A stretch of DNA of 64,000 nucleotides from an uncultured Eubacteriales bacterium. GTDB taxonomy: Bacteria; Bacillota; Clostridia; Christensenellales; Aristaeellaceae. The first letter of the stretch is position 1, and each line of letters begins with the position of its first letter. The position numbers and the translations under genes were made by a program. Where the stretch lies: NCBI GenBank assembly GCA_900316415.1, contig ONCV01000005.1:1-64000 (forward strand), read 5' to 3'. The notes beneath the pieces are model-generated. The model did no database searches and had not been told where the DNA came from. It saw only the letters and a program-made list of their open reading frames with translations. Below, in pieces: positions 32,106 to 40,251 of this stretch.

Positions 32106-33125
32106 ATGACCATCATCGTCACCGGCGGCGCCGGGTTCATCGGGAGCAATTTCATTTTCCATATGCTGAAGAAGTATCCGGAATACCGGATCGTCTGCCT
32201 GGACAAGCTGACCTATGCGGGAAACCTGTCCACCCTGAAGGGGATCATGGATCAGCCGAATTTCCGCTTCGTGAAGGCGGACATCTGCGACCGGGAGGCG
32301 GTTTACCGGCTGTTTGAGGAGGAGCACCCGGACATCGTGGTGAACTTCGCGGCGGAGAGCCATGTGGACCGCAGCATCGAGAATCCCGGCGTGTTCCTGC
32401 AGACCAACATCATCGGCACGGCCACCATGATGGACGCCTGCCGGAAATACGGGATCACCCGGTATCATCAGGTCAGCACGGACGAGGTCTACGGGGATCT
32501 GCCCCTGGACCGGCCGGACCTGCTGTTCACCGAGGAAACCCCGATCCACACCTCCAGCCCCTATTCCTCCAGCAAGGCCGCGGCGGATCTGCTGGTCATG
32601 GCGTATCACCGGACCTACGGCCTGCCCTGCACGATTTCCCGCTGCTCCAACAATTACGGGCCCTATCATTTCCCGGAGAAGCTGATTCCCCTGATGATCG
32701 CCAACGCCCTGAACGACAAGCCCCTGCCGGTCTACGGCGAGGGAAAGAACGTGCGGGACTGGCTGTACGTGGAGGATCACTGCAAGGCCATTGACCTGAT
32801 CATCCACAAGGGCCGGGTCGGCGAGGTCTACAACATCGGCGGCCACAATGAGATGGCGAATATCGACATCGTGAAGCTGATCTGCAGGGAACTGGGCAAG
32901 CCGGAGAGCCTCATCACCTATGTCACGGACCGGAAGGGCCACGACATGCGCTATGCCATCGATCCCACCAAGATCCACAATGAACTGGGCTGGCTGCCGG
33001 AGACGAAGTTCGCCGACGGCATCAAAAAGACGATTCAGTGGTATCTGGACAACCGGCCCTGGTGGGAAGAGATTATTTCCGGCGAGTATCAGAACTACTA
33101 CGAGAAGATGTATGGGAACAGATAA
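32106..33125 (+). CDS. rmlB: dTDP-glucose 4,6-dehydratase
   Basis: A 339-residue extended SDR enzyme that removes water from dTDP-glucose to give the 4-keto-6-deoxy sugar. Visible are the NAD motif VTGGAGFIGSNF, the family mark DKLTYAGNL, FAAESHVDRS, the active-site STDEVYGDL, and the YSSSKAAAD segment with the Tyr-xxx-Lys pair, then SNNYGPY and RDWLYVEDH. It starts 28 bases after rmlA. The product can feed rhamnose or other deoxysugar routes used by the WsaF-like and other transferases of the polysaccharide locus. Confidence 0.96.
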   Translation: MTIIVTGGAGFIGSNFIFHMLKKYPEYRIVCLDKLTYAGNLSTLKGIMDQPNFRFVKADICDREAVYRLFEEEHPDIVVNFAAESHVDRSIENPGVFLQTNIIGTATMMDACRKYGITRYHQVSTDEVYGDLPLDRPDLLFTEETPIHTSSPYSSSKAAADLLVMAYHRTYGLPCTISRCSNNYGPYHFPEKLIPLMIANALNDKPLPVYGEGKNVRDWLYVEDHCKAIDLIIHKGRVGEVYNIGGHNEMANIDIVKLICRELGKPESLITYVTDRKGHDMRYAIDPTKIHNELGWLPETKFADGIKKTIQWYLDNRPWWEEIISGEYQNYYEKMYGNR

Positions 33126-33165
33126 GTGATCCTAATCTGCTGAACGGACAGCAGCCAATGATCAG

Positions 33166-33194
33166 CAAAAACGCCGGGTCGCCCGGCGTTTTTC
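33166..33194 (+). terminator. Terminator of rmlA-rmlB
   Basis: Stem ACGCCGGG / CCCGGCGT around TCG, flanked by an A-run before and a T-run after, so it could also act on the minus strand. The following bases up to 33388 hold nothing I can support as a gene. Confidence 0.92.
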
Positions 33195-33388
33195 TGTATG
33201 TATTCAGTTTTGCTTTGCCCTTTCCGGATCCTGTTTCGTAATGCCACATCAGGACAGCGGTCGAATTGGTAAACCTGGTTTGATTCTGTCTGGCACTCAT
33301 ACTCCGGAAAATCCGGAGATCCTTCTTCCTTTTGAGATTCCCGAGCCATGCTTACGGCACAGATACCGTCTTTCTCCCCATACTGATT

Positions 33389-35497
33389 TCACTGCTCGAC
33401 CGTTTTTGCAGGCAGCAGATAATTCACCACAGAGCGCAGGAGCTCCACTACAGTTTGACGCTCCTCTTCACTTTCAGCATACTTGTACTGAATTTGAGGC
33501 TGGAAACTCAGCACAACCGTTTTTTCCGTACACAGGCCATAATACCGTCCTGTATCATCTCGATAAAGAGCTTTGGCTCCGGAATTTTCCAACGGAGCCA
33601 TAGCGTAGAGATTCGAAACACCAGGATACAAACTGCGAACCGTCAGTTCCGGAAGGCCTTGTATAGGCACATCTTCTACCGCTACAAGCTTTGTCTTCAT
33701 CGTCCGCAGTGCTTCCCTCGCTCCGATGCCAAAGCAGGCATCTGACCAGCCGCCCGAAGCTGACCCCTTCTCGTCCCATTCGCCAAAACGAAAGTCCATC
33801 AGTATTTTTCCGCCAGCTTCCGCATAAGCCTCCACTGCTTCCCGAACAATTGGGTCCACATAAAACTGACCAGGCAACACCAACAGCTCATATTTTTCCG
33901 CCGCACCTGAAATCAAAGCCGCGTCGCAAAGCACATCCACTGGCTCCTGCAGTTCAAAACGTAAAATCCGATACATCTGAATCAACGCGTCTGAGAAATA
34001 ATTGTAATAGCGAATCTGTTCACCGTGGCTCTTATAAAAATTCCATTCTCCGGCATAGATGGCAATCCGGGGTTTTTCCTCTCGCCTGTTAATCCCATAT
34101 GTCAATTGGGGTTTAGCCTTCTGCCCTATCTTCCAGAATGTTTCAGCAATCCCTCCTATTTCAAAGCCTTCCGCCAGGCCATCTGCTGCCACGGCATTCA
34201 CCGCATCCTGCAGAACCTCCTGATGTTCCAGATACGGAATTCTTTCAAAATACAGTCCCGCCCAGACACAGGGATATCCTGCATTTTTGACATAGTTAAC
34301 CAGAAAAGCGGGAACCATGCAATCGTACACTTCTCCATAGCCATCATAGAAATTAAAGTCAATTACCGCAATATCCACCTGATCAGCCAGCCGGGTTACC
34401 ACACCAGTGGCATAAATTGCGTCCTGTCCTGAAAGTGTCTGTCCGAAATACGCAACCGTTTTATATCCTTTTTCCCGAATCATCTCAAAGGCTGGCGTCA
34501 CATAGCTTATCAGCGTATCCTCACGGTATCGCTGCCAGTCAGCAAACAAAGGGTCATCCGACATTGTGCCGGATACAATCGTGTTATTATAGGATATGAC
34601 CGGTATAGAAACAGAGGAAAATCCAGCATATGATGTTTCCAGACGGGTATTCATTTCCGCTGCAGTTCCATATACTGCCCGAAGATATTCCCGAAATCCT
34701 CCCAGGGCATCCAGACTGAAGTCCGTCCAGGCGTAAAGCGTCTGAGGATATTTGATTTCAAATTCATTCATCACGCAGGGCGAAAAACCCACCACACGGT
34801 CAGCGTAACGATTTCCAAAGTATTCGACAGTTTTCAGGCAAAAGGTCAGATATAATTCCTGATTAGTCACATTGCTGTAACTCAGTCCATATCTTACATC
34901 TTCACGATCCAGAAAATCACACTGTCTGCTCGTATCCTCTCTGGCAAGAACCCATTCAGGCAGCGAATTGGCGACAATCTTTCCGTTCCGATCCGCGATC
35001 TGCCTTCCTCCACCGTCCAATAGAAAAATGAAACGAAAGCCTGCCTCCACATAAGGCGCCAGCAATTCATCCACAACAGCGGGCGTAAAAACCCCCTCTT
35101 CCGGCTCCAATTGACTCCAGACCAGTGGAATACTGAGTATGGATACTTGACAGGCATCCAGCATCTTTACTGTTTCTTCCGGATCCAGATTATTCAAATC
35201 CGCCAGGAAGAAGGATACCGGGCAGTTTTTCCCCTTTTTCGCGGCATCCAGCGCCTGCCTTTCTCCTCTGTATTCTTCAGGAAAAACACTCTCCAAAGCT
35301 ATCCTCTGCTCTTCGTTAATCGTATCCTCCTCCACGATGGATGTGCTCTCCCTGACCGGAACTATCACAGAGCGTCCCAGAAGCCACGCACCTGCACAAA
35401 GCAAGAAGGCACAAACAATCAGCAGCCCTTTCTTCCGTCTATCCCATGTGTTTCTGTATTTCAAAGCCGCTCCTCCTCCTTTGAGTTGTATATCCAT
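33389..35497 (-). CDS. Membrane-anchored GH42-like glycosidase
   Basis: A 702-residue protein with one N-terminal helix (GLLIVCAFLLCAGAWLLG, about 24-41) acting as signal anchor and the rest outside the cell. The region about 95-450 reads as a TIM barrel of the GH42/GH-A kind: LSIPLVWSQLEPEEGVF near the start, FSPCVMNEFEIKYP with an Asn-Glu pair in the acid/base position, and a later AGLYFERIPY. About 490-690 resembles the flavodoxin-like trimerisation domain of beta-galactosidases (YELLVLPGQFYVD, GGKILMDFR). It could trim the cell's own glycans or imported ones. A TTG at 35464 has a stronger binding site (AGGAGGAG) than the ATG at 35497 and may be the true start. Its AT content is higher than that of the neighbours. 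Confidence 0.72.
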   Translation of the reverse strand: MDIQLKGGGAALKYRNTWDRRKKGLLIVCAFLLCAGAWLLGRSVIVPVRESTSIVEEDTINEEQRIALESVFPEEYRGERQALDAAKKGKNCPVSFFLADLNNLDPEETVKMLDACQVSILSIPLVWSQLEPEEGVFTPAVVDELLAPYVEAGFRFIFLLDGGGRQIADRNGKIVANSLPEWVLAREDTSRQCDFLDREDVRYGLSYSNVTNQELYLTFCLKTVEYFGNRYADRVVGFSPCVMNEFEIKYPQTLYAWTDFSLDALGGFREYLRAVYGTAAEMNTRLETSYAGFSSVSIPVISYNNTIVSGTMSDDPLFADWQRYREDTLISYVTPAFEMIREKGYKTVAYFGQTLSGQDAIYATGVVTRLADQVDIAVIDFNFYDGYGEVYDCMVPAFLVNYVKNAGYPCVWAGLYFERIPYLEHQEVLQDAVNAVAADGLAEGFEIGGIAETFWKIGQKAKPQLTYGINRREEKPRIAIYAGEWNFYKSHGEQIRYYNYFSDALIQMYRILRFELQEPVDVLCDAALISGAAEKYELLVLPGQFYVDPIVREAVEAYAEAGGKILMDFRFGEWDEKGSASGGWSDACFGIGAREALRTMKTKLVAVEDVPIQGLPELTVRSLYPGVSNLYAMAPLENSGAKALYRDDTGRYYGLCTEKTVVLSFQPQIQYKYAESEEERQTVVELLRSVVNYLLPAKTVEQ

Positions 35498-35542
35498 TTT
35501 GCTTCTCCAACCCTTGATCCATACAACTCCTTAGCTCTCGTA

Positions 35543-35571
35543 AGTATATCGGAAATATTTGTTTCCTGCAA
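35543..35571 (-). promoter_or_regulatory. Promoter of the GH42-like gene
   Basis: Minus-strand -35 TTGCAG (35566-35571), 17-base spacer, -10 TATACT (35543-35548). Confidence 0.75.
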
Positions 35572-35679
35572 CCTGAACCCTTTGTTTTCCTTTCCTTCAT
35601 CATCACTCATGAGTATCTTTCATAATAAAGACATAATCGTACTCGCCGGTCGTTTTGTTACAATAAAGTTACATCTTTG

Positions 35680-35708
35680 TTGACATTTTAGCGTTTTTCC
35701 GGTATCAT
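35680..35708 (+). promoter_or_regulatory. Promoter of the SH3-domain protein gene
   Basis: Plus-strand -35 TTGACA (35680-35685), 17-base spacer ending CCGG, -10 TATCAT (35703-35708), about 50 bases before the start codon. Confidence 0.85.
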
Positions 35709-35756
35709 GAGCGGGACCGGAGAGGGTGCTCCGGAAAACTACCTCCGGGAGGACAC

Positions 35757-36830
35757 ATGAAACGTTTTCTGAGCGTAATCGCCATTTTGGCGCTGCTGCT
35801 GTGCAGCACGGCCGCCTTCGCGAACGTGGAAACGGACGAGGACGGCGGAATCTGGGATTACGATAAGGGCATCTATACGGATCCGGAAGGCCAGCAGCAC
35901 GCGATCGAGAACACGGACGGCGGGTCTTCGGGCTCCGGAAGCAGCTCCGGTGGAGCATCGACCGGGACATCGGACGCCTCCGGCGGCCTGGTGGTGACTT
36001 CCTCGGACGGCGCGGAAGATCCCACCGCGGGCATGCAGAAGAACGCGGACGGCAGCGTCACCATCGAATCCGGCACCTACGGCACGCCGGACGAGGGCGG
36101 CAGCGGTACGGGGCAGCACCTGACCGAGGAGGAATGGGCGGCCCGGTGGAACAAGTATACCGCGAAGAACGGAACCACCACCGGCACGGTCTACATGGAC
36201 GACGCCGGTGCCATTCATCCCGCGGAAATCCTGCATCTGGGGCTGGGCCGCAGCACGATCCTGGTCGGGGAGCAGGAACTGATCGTTCCCACCTCCTCCC
36301 TGCGCTGGGACACGGAGGCGCCGGACGACATGGTGCTGGCCGTGGTGACCCCCTCCACGCAGAGCTACATTACCCTGCGGGCCAAGAGCAGCCAGAAGGC
36401 CTTCGTCATGGGCCACTGCAACAAGTGCAAGGTGCTGCGGGTCATCCGGACGGGAAAGACCTGGACCTTCGTGGACGACGAGGGCGTCCGGGGCTATGTG
36501 ATGACCTCCGGGCTGAGCTTCTACAGCAATTCCCCGAAGAACTACGTCACCGGCATCATCACGATCAACGGCAAGGTCGCCAAGGGCAAGGATCACACGG
36601 TGCACGTCCGCTCCTCGGGCAGCAACAAGGCCAAGCAGATCGCGGAATATCCCGCGGGAACGGACCTGACGGTCTTCTCCCTGGAAGGGGACTGGTACGA
36701 GGTGGACGTGGCCGGGCTGCACTGCTATATTCATAACAAGTTTGTGACGCTGAACGAGCCCCTGATCATGGCGGAAGCCGAGGGAACCGAGCCCGAGCCC
36801 GGGCTGGCGCCCCTGGAGGAAGGCTCCTGA
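35757..36830 (+). CDS. Secreted SH3-domain protein
   Basis: A 357-residue protein beginning with a signal peptide (MKRFLSVIAILALLLCSTAAFA). A Gly/Ser-rich linker (about 58-80) is followed by a region of unknown type and then two bacterial SH3-like units: one around VLRVIRTGKTWTFVDDEGV and one around VHVRSSGSNKAKQIAEYPAG with GDWYEVDVAGLHCYIHNKFV. Such domains usually bind peptidoglycan or cell-wall peptides. Two cysteines close together (GHCNKCKVLRV) might bind metal or form a disulphide. GGGAGG precedes the ATG. The gene is a single unit with its own promoter and terminator. No catalytic domain is seen. Confidence 0.8.
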   Translation: MKRFLSVIAILALLLCSTAAFANVETDEDGGIWDYDKGIYTDPEGQQHAIENTDGGSSGSGSSSGGASTGTSDASGGLVVTSSDGAEDPTAGMQKNADGSVTIESGTYGTPDEGGSGTGQHLTEEEWAARWNKYTAKNGTTTGTVYMDDAGAIHPAEILHLGLGRSTILVGEQELIVPTSSLRWDTEAPDDMVLAVVTPSTQSYITLRAKSSQKAFVMGHCNKCKVLRVIRTGKTWTFVDDEGVRGYVMTSGLSFYSNSPKNYVTGIITINGKVAKGKDHTVHVRSSGSNKAKQIAEYPAGTDLTVFSLEGDWYEVDVAGLHCYIHNKFVTLNEPLIMAEAEGTEPEPGLAPLEEGS

Positions 36831-36842
36831 CGAAGCCTATTG

Positions 36843-36870
36843 AAAAAAGCCCCCCGCGGGGGCTTTTTTT
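36843..36870. terminator. Bidirectional terminator
   Basis: Stem GCCCCC / GGGGGC around a three-base loop, with six A before and seven T after. It serves the SH3 gene on the plus strand and the murA operon on the minus strand, whose last stop is at 36882. Confidence 0.95.
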
Positions 36871-36881
36871 CATGGGTCGGA

Positions 36882-38192
36882 TCAGTCGTCCTCATCCCGG
36901 ACCACGGAGGGCAGGTTCTCGAACAGGTCGTCGTGATCCCGGTCCGGGCCGACCAGGCTGCGGTACAGGCCAAAGAGGCTGCAGTCGCAGGGGCCGGAAT
37001 CCTCCACGCTGTATTCCGTGTCCTTCTGGGACACATGGCAGGCAAAGGCGTCCGTCGCCACGTCGAAGGCCGTCCGGCCCCCGAATTCCGGCAGGGGAAT
37101 CCGCCAGTCGAAATCGATCACGTTCTCCCCGTACAGATGGATATAGCATTTCGGCACGTCCCAGCCGCCGTATTCCTGATAGGATTCCGGATATTTCTCC
37201 GGATCCGGGGCCAGCTCCAGCGCCTTCGTCAGGGCATCCGCGCAGACCCGATGGGCCCCGTGGCCGTATTCGCCCTTGAAATCGTGGGTGATGACCACGT
37301 CGGGCCGGAAGCGGCGGACCCAGCCGGTGACCAGCTTCAGCACCGCGTTCTTATCCCACCTGGCATACTGATCCCGCACGGAGAGGGAATAAACATCCTT
37401 AAAATAGCCGAACACCGGATAATTCCGGACGCCGCAGGTCCACAGCCCGTCCAGGGACTCCAGCCGGCGCCGCGGCAGCGTCGGCACCATCAGGCAGACC
37501 TGGGTGGTTTTCCGCTGCACCCCGGCATAGACGGGCAACACCCCGCCGAACCAGAGGATCTCGTCATCGGGATGGGCGGCCAGCAGCAGCAGGTCCGCCT
37601 TTTCCGCCGGGGGATTCCAGACCTGAACCTCCGGGGGCAGCGAGCCCCGGCTGTACACATGGAATTCCGCCAGAGGCAGGGGGGTGGATTTTTTCACGTC
37701 CTTCGGGTTCGCCACCCGGAACTCCGCCGTTCCCGGGGGCAGGGGCAGATAATCGGACAGGAAGACGCCCCCGGTCCGGCCGCATTCCTGCCATTCCCCC
37801 GCGGCGTCCCGGACCTGCACGGCCACCGCGTGGGGATGCTCATACCACTGGAACCAAATTCCGCCGGCCTCCTCCCCTTCCGGAAGGGTGACGATGAAGG
37901 CCGCGCCCTTTCCGCCCTGGGAGGTCCAGTAGGTCCGGTAACTCCCGTCCCTGGCCCGGGAGAATTCCTTCTTGTTGGAGGCGGGGGCGATGCCGCATTC
38001 CTCCGTCAGCTCGCGGGCGGTTTCTTCCTCGTCCGTGTCCCGGACCAGTAGCCGCGAGGCCGCGTCCCCGGTGCCGGCAGTTTCCGCGAGGGTTGTGGGC
38101 GGGAAAAGGGTCAGCAGGGTGATCAGTGCCAGCGCGGCCGCCGCGCTGCGCGCAAAGAAAAAAAGCCTTTTGGCTTCCTTCCGGCTTCTCAT
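36882..38192 (-). CDS. Secreted PIG-L/LmbE-family deacetylase with N-terminal carbohydrate-binding-like domain
   Basis: A 436-residue protein with a basic N-terminus and a signal peptide or anchor (about 15-36). Residues 70-180 look like a discoidin-type beta-sandwich (YWTSQGGKGAAFIVTLP, WFQWYEHPHAVAVQV). From about 195 comes a PIG-L deacetylase domain with the metal motif LLAAHPDDEILWFGG, and ITHDFKGEYGHGAHR later in the place of the second metal site. PIG-L enzymes deacetylate GlcNAc-type sugars; here the reaction would be outside the cell, on wall or surface polymers. It is the last gene of the murA operon, 79 bases after the J-domain gene. Unlike the broken PIG-L gene at 1240-1893 it is intact. 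Confidence 0.82.
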   Translation of the reverse strand: MRSRKEAKRLFFFARSAAAALALITLLTLFPPTTLAETAGTGDAASRLLVRDTDEEETARELTEECGIAPASNKKEFSRARDGSYRTYWTSQGGKGAAFIVTLPEGEEAGGIWFQWYEHPHAVAVQVRDAAGEWQECGRTGGVFLSDYLPLPPGTAEFRVANPKDVKKSTPLPLAEFHVYSRGSLPPEVQVWNPPAEKADLLLLAAHPDDEILWFGGVLPVYAGVQRKTTQVCLMVPTLPRRRLESLDGLWTCGVRNYPVFGYFKDVYSLSVRDQYARWDKNAVLKLVTGWVRRFRPDVVITHDFKGEYGHGAHRVCADALTKALELAPDPEKYPESYQEYGGWDVPKCYIHLYGENVIDFDWRIPLPEFGGRTAFDVATDAFACHVSQKDTEYSVEDSGPCDCSLFGLYRSLVGPDRDHDDLFENLPSVVRDEDD

Positions 38193-38270
38193 TCGGATTT
38201 TTTCTCCTCCCTTTTGTCCGCCTGGGGTCCGCGTGCCCCGCGGCGGCGTTCGCCGCGCGGCGGGTTCGGA

Positions 38271-38807
38271 TCAGGATCTTCCCCGGTTTTTCAGATCCCG
38301 GAGCACCCGCTTCATTTTTCCCAGGGCGGTCTTTTCCTTCTTCTCCGCCACCGCCGCCTCCAGGGCGCCGGTGCGGTACAGATTGTTCTCCGGCTCCAGC
38401 CGAACCGCCTCCCGGAAGGCCTGATGGGCCTCCCCGAAGCGCTCCAGGCGCATGAGGGCCTTGCCGTAGGTATAGTGCCAGGCCGCGCTGCGGACGCCCG
38501 CCGCGCGCTCCAGCTGGCGCAGGGCGCTTTCCGGCCGCTCCTTCCGCAGCATCCGCTCCGCCAGGATCACGGCCTCCTCCCGGGAGATCTCCTGGGTATA
38601 GGCCGCCTTCTGCCGCGGCGCCGCCAGCCGCAGCGCCTCCTCATAGGCCAGGTTCAGCCGGATCATCCGCTGCTGGGCGGCCTGCTTTTTCGCCGGATCC
38701 CGCTCCAGGTCCGGATGGCACTGCTTCACCAGGGCCCGATAGGCGGCCCGGATCTCGTCCGGATCCGCCCAGGCCCGGAGGCCCAGCTCCTCAAAGGGGG
38801 TACTCAA
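38271..38807 (-). CDS. J-domain protein with TPR-like tail
   Basis: A 178-residue protein. The first 70 residues are a J domain with the His-Pro-Asp triplet in VKQCHPDLERDP, which stimulates DnaK-type ATPases. The rest has tetratricopeptide-like helices (WHYTYGKALMRLERFGEAHQAFREA) ending in a basic tail. There is no Gly/Phe region or zinc finger, so it is not DnaJ itself but a specialised co-chaperone. Translation begins at TTG 38805-38807 after a G-rich site. It is 18 bases downstream of murA in the same operon; a link to wall synthesis is suggested only by position. Confidence 0.85.
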   Translation of the reverse strand: MSTPFEELGLRAWADPDEIRAAYRALVKQCHPDLERDPAKKQAAQQRMIRLNLAYEEALRLAAPRQKAAYTQEISREEAVILAERMLRKERPESALRQLERAAGVRSAAWHYTYGKALMRLERFGEAHQAFREAVRLEPENNLYRTGALEAAVAEKKEKTALGKMKRVLRDLKNRGRS

Positions 38808-38825
38808 TTCCGTCCGCCCCCTCTG

Positions 38826-40094
38826 TCAATCTTCCGTCTCGCGGCTGATGACCGCGCCGAGGGAACGAAGCTTGTCCTCGATATGCTCATAGCCCCGGTC
38901 GATGTAGCCGGGCTCATAGATCTCCGTCACGCCCCGGGCCATCAGCCCGGCGATGATCAGCGCGGCTCCGGCCCGCAGATCCGTGGCCGTCAGCGGCGCG
39001 CCGTACAGCTCCGGCACCCCCTCGATGACGGCCCGCCGGTCCATGACCCGGACCTGGGCCCCCATGCGGCGAATCTCGTCCAGATGGCGGAAGCGCTGCT
39101 CGAAGATGGTTTCCTCCACGAAGCTAGTGCCCTTCACCGTGGTCAGCAGGGCGCTCATGGGCTGCTGCAGATCCGTGGGGAAGCCGGGATAGACCTGGGT
39201 CTTGATGTTGATGGCCCGCTTCGGCCCCGCGCCCCGGACCCGGATGGCATCGTCGTAATCATTCACCCGGACGCCCATCTCCAGCAGCTTGGCGGTCAGG
39301 GCATCCATATGGGTCGGGATGCAGCCGTGGATCGTCACGTCCCCGCTGGTGGCAGCGGCGGCGATCATCAGCGTCCCGGTTTCGATCTGATCCGGGATCA
39401 CGGCATAGGTGGTGGAATGCAGGGTCTGCACCCCGCGGATGCGGATGGTGTCCGTGCCCGCGCCGCGGATGCGGGCGCCCATGCTGTTCAGGAAGTTGGC
39501 CAGGTCCACGATGTGGGGCTCCTTGGCCGCGTTGTAGATATTCGTCGTTCCATTCGCCTTCACCGCGGCCAGCATCACGTTCACCGTGGCCCCGACGGTC
39601 ACCATGTCGAAGAACACGTCCCCGCCGGTCAGGTTATCGGTGCTGGCCCGCAGGATGCCCCGGCGCTCCTCCGCGTCGGCGCCCAGGGCCTGCATGCCCT
39701 TGATATGCTGATCCACCGGGCGGCTGCCGATATCGCAGCCCCCGGGCGTGGGCACATTCGCCCGGCCGCACCGGCCCAGCAGCGCGCCCAGCAGGTAATA
39801 GCTGGCCCGCAGGCGCTGCGCGTTCCGGAAGGAAACCGTGTCGCCCTCCGCGGGGCGGGGATCCACCCGCATCATATGGCCGGGCTCGTAATCCACCTTC
39901 GCCCCCAGCTCCCGCAGGATATCCACCAGGGCGTGCACATCCTCGATGTCCGGCAGATTCTCGATCACGCAGGGCTCATCGCACAAAAGGGACGCGGGAA
40001 TCAGCGCTACGGCGGTATTCTTTCCGCCGCTGACCTGCACCTCGCCCTCCAGAGGGTTGCCCCCGGTGATCAGCATTCGTTCCCGTCCGGACAT
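38826..40094 (-). CDS. murA: UDP-N-acetylglucosamine 1-carboxyvinyltransferase
   Basis: A 422-residue EPSP-synthase-fold enzyme that transfers enolpyruvate from PEP to UDP-GlcNAc, the first committed step of peptidoglycan synthesis. It starts with LITGGNPLEGEVQVSGGKNTA, with the conserved lysine, and has the active-site loop PGGCDIGSRPVDQHI with the catalytic cysteine, the residue attacked by fosfomycin. The later PGFPTDLQQPMSALL and RFRHLDEIRRMGA are family marks. The ATG at 40094 is chosen over that at 40124 because GGGAGG lies seven bases upstream. Bacillota often carry two murA copies; whether this is murA or murAB cannot be told. Confidence 0.95.
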   Translation of the reverse strand: MSGRERMLITGGNPLEGEVQVSGGKNTAVALIPASLLCDEPCVIENLPDIEDVHALVDILRELGAKVDYEPGHMMRVDPRPAEGDTVSFRNAQRLRASYYLLGALLGRCGRANVPTPGGCDIGSRPVDQHIKGMQALGADAEERRGILRASTDNLTGGDVFFDMVTVGATVNVMLAAVKANGTTNIYNAAKEPHIVDLANFLNSMGARIRGAGTDTIRIRGVQTLHSTTYAVIPDQIETGTLMIAAAATSGDVTIHGCIPTHMDALTAKLLEMGVRVNDYDDAIRVRGAGPKRAINIKTQVYPGFPTDLQQPMSALLTTVKGTSFVEETIFEQRFRHLDEIRRMGAQVRVMDRRAVIEGVPELYGAPLTATDLRAGAALIIAGLMARGVTEIYEPGYIDRGYEHIEDKLRSLGAVISRETED

Positions 40095-40129
40095 CCGTAC
40101 ACCTCCCCGCGCCTGTTCGCGCATTTTCC

Positions 40130-40158
40130 ATTATACACGCTTCCCGGCCTTCTGACAA
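40130..40158 (-). promoter_or_regulatory. murA promoter
   Basis: Minus-strand -35 TTGTCA (40153-40158), 17-base spacer, -10 TATAAT (40130-40135). Confidence 0.88.
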
Positions 40159-40175
40159 GATTGGCAGATTGTCAG
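40152..40175. promoter_or_regulatory. Inverted repeat overlapping the murA -35 box
   Basis: CTGACAA (40152-40158) and TTGTCAG (40169-40175) are perfect inverted arms ten bases apart, centred between the divergent murA and transporter genes. One arm contains the murA -35 box. This is a plausible operator for a dimeric regulator but could be chance. Confidence 0.4.
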
Positions 40176-40178
40176 GGC

Positions 40179-40207
40179 TTCCCAAAGAAGGGGATTTGTG
40201 GTAAGAT
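40179..40207 (+). promoter_or_regulatory. Possible promoter of the UMF1-type transporter
   Basis: Plus-strand -35 TTCCCA (40179-40184), 17-base spacer, -10 TAAGAT (40202-40207), each four of six to consensus. A weak candidate 45 bases before the start. Confidence 0.4.
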
Positions 40208-40251
40208 ATCCGCAGCTGAAACAAACCATATTGCGCCAAGGAGGGTTCTCC

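Noticed and set aside
33098..33349. 83-codon minus-strand frame across the rmlAB terminator
   Set aside because: No ribosome binding site, no family resemblance, and it runs through a strong terminator.
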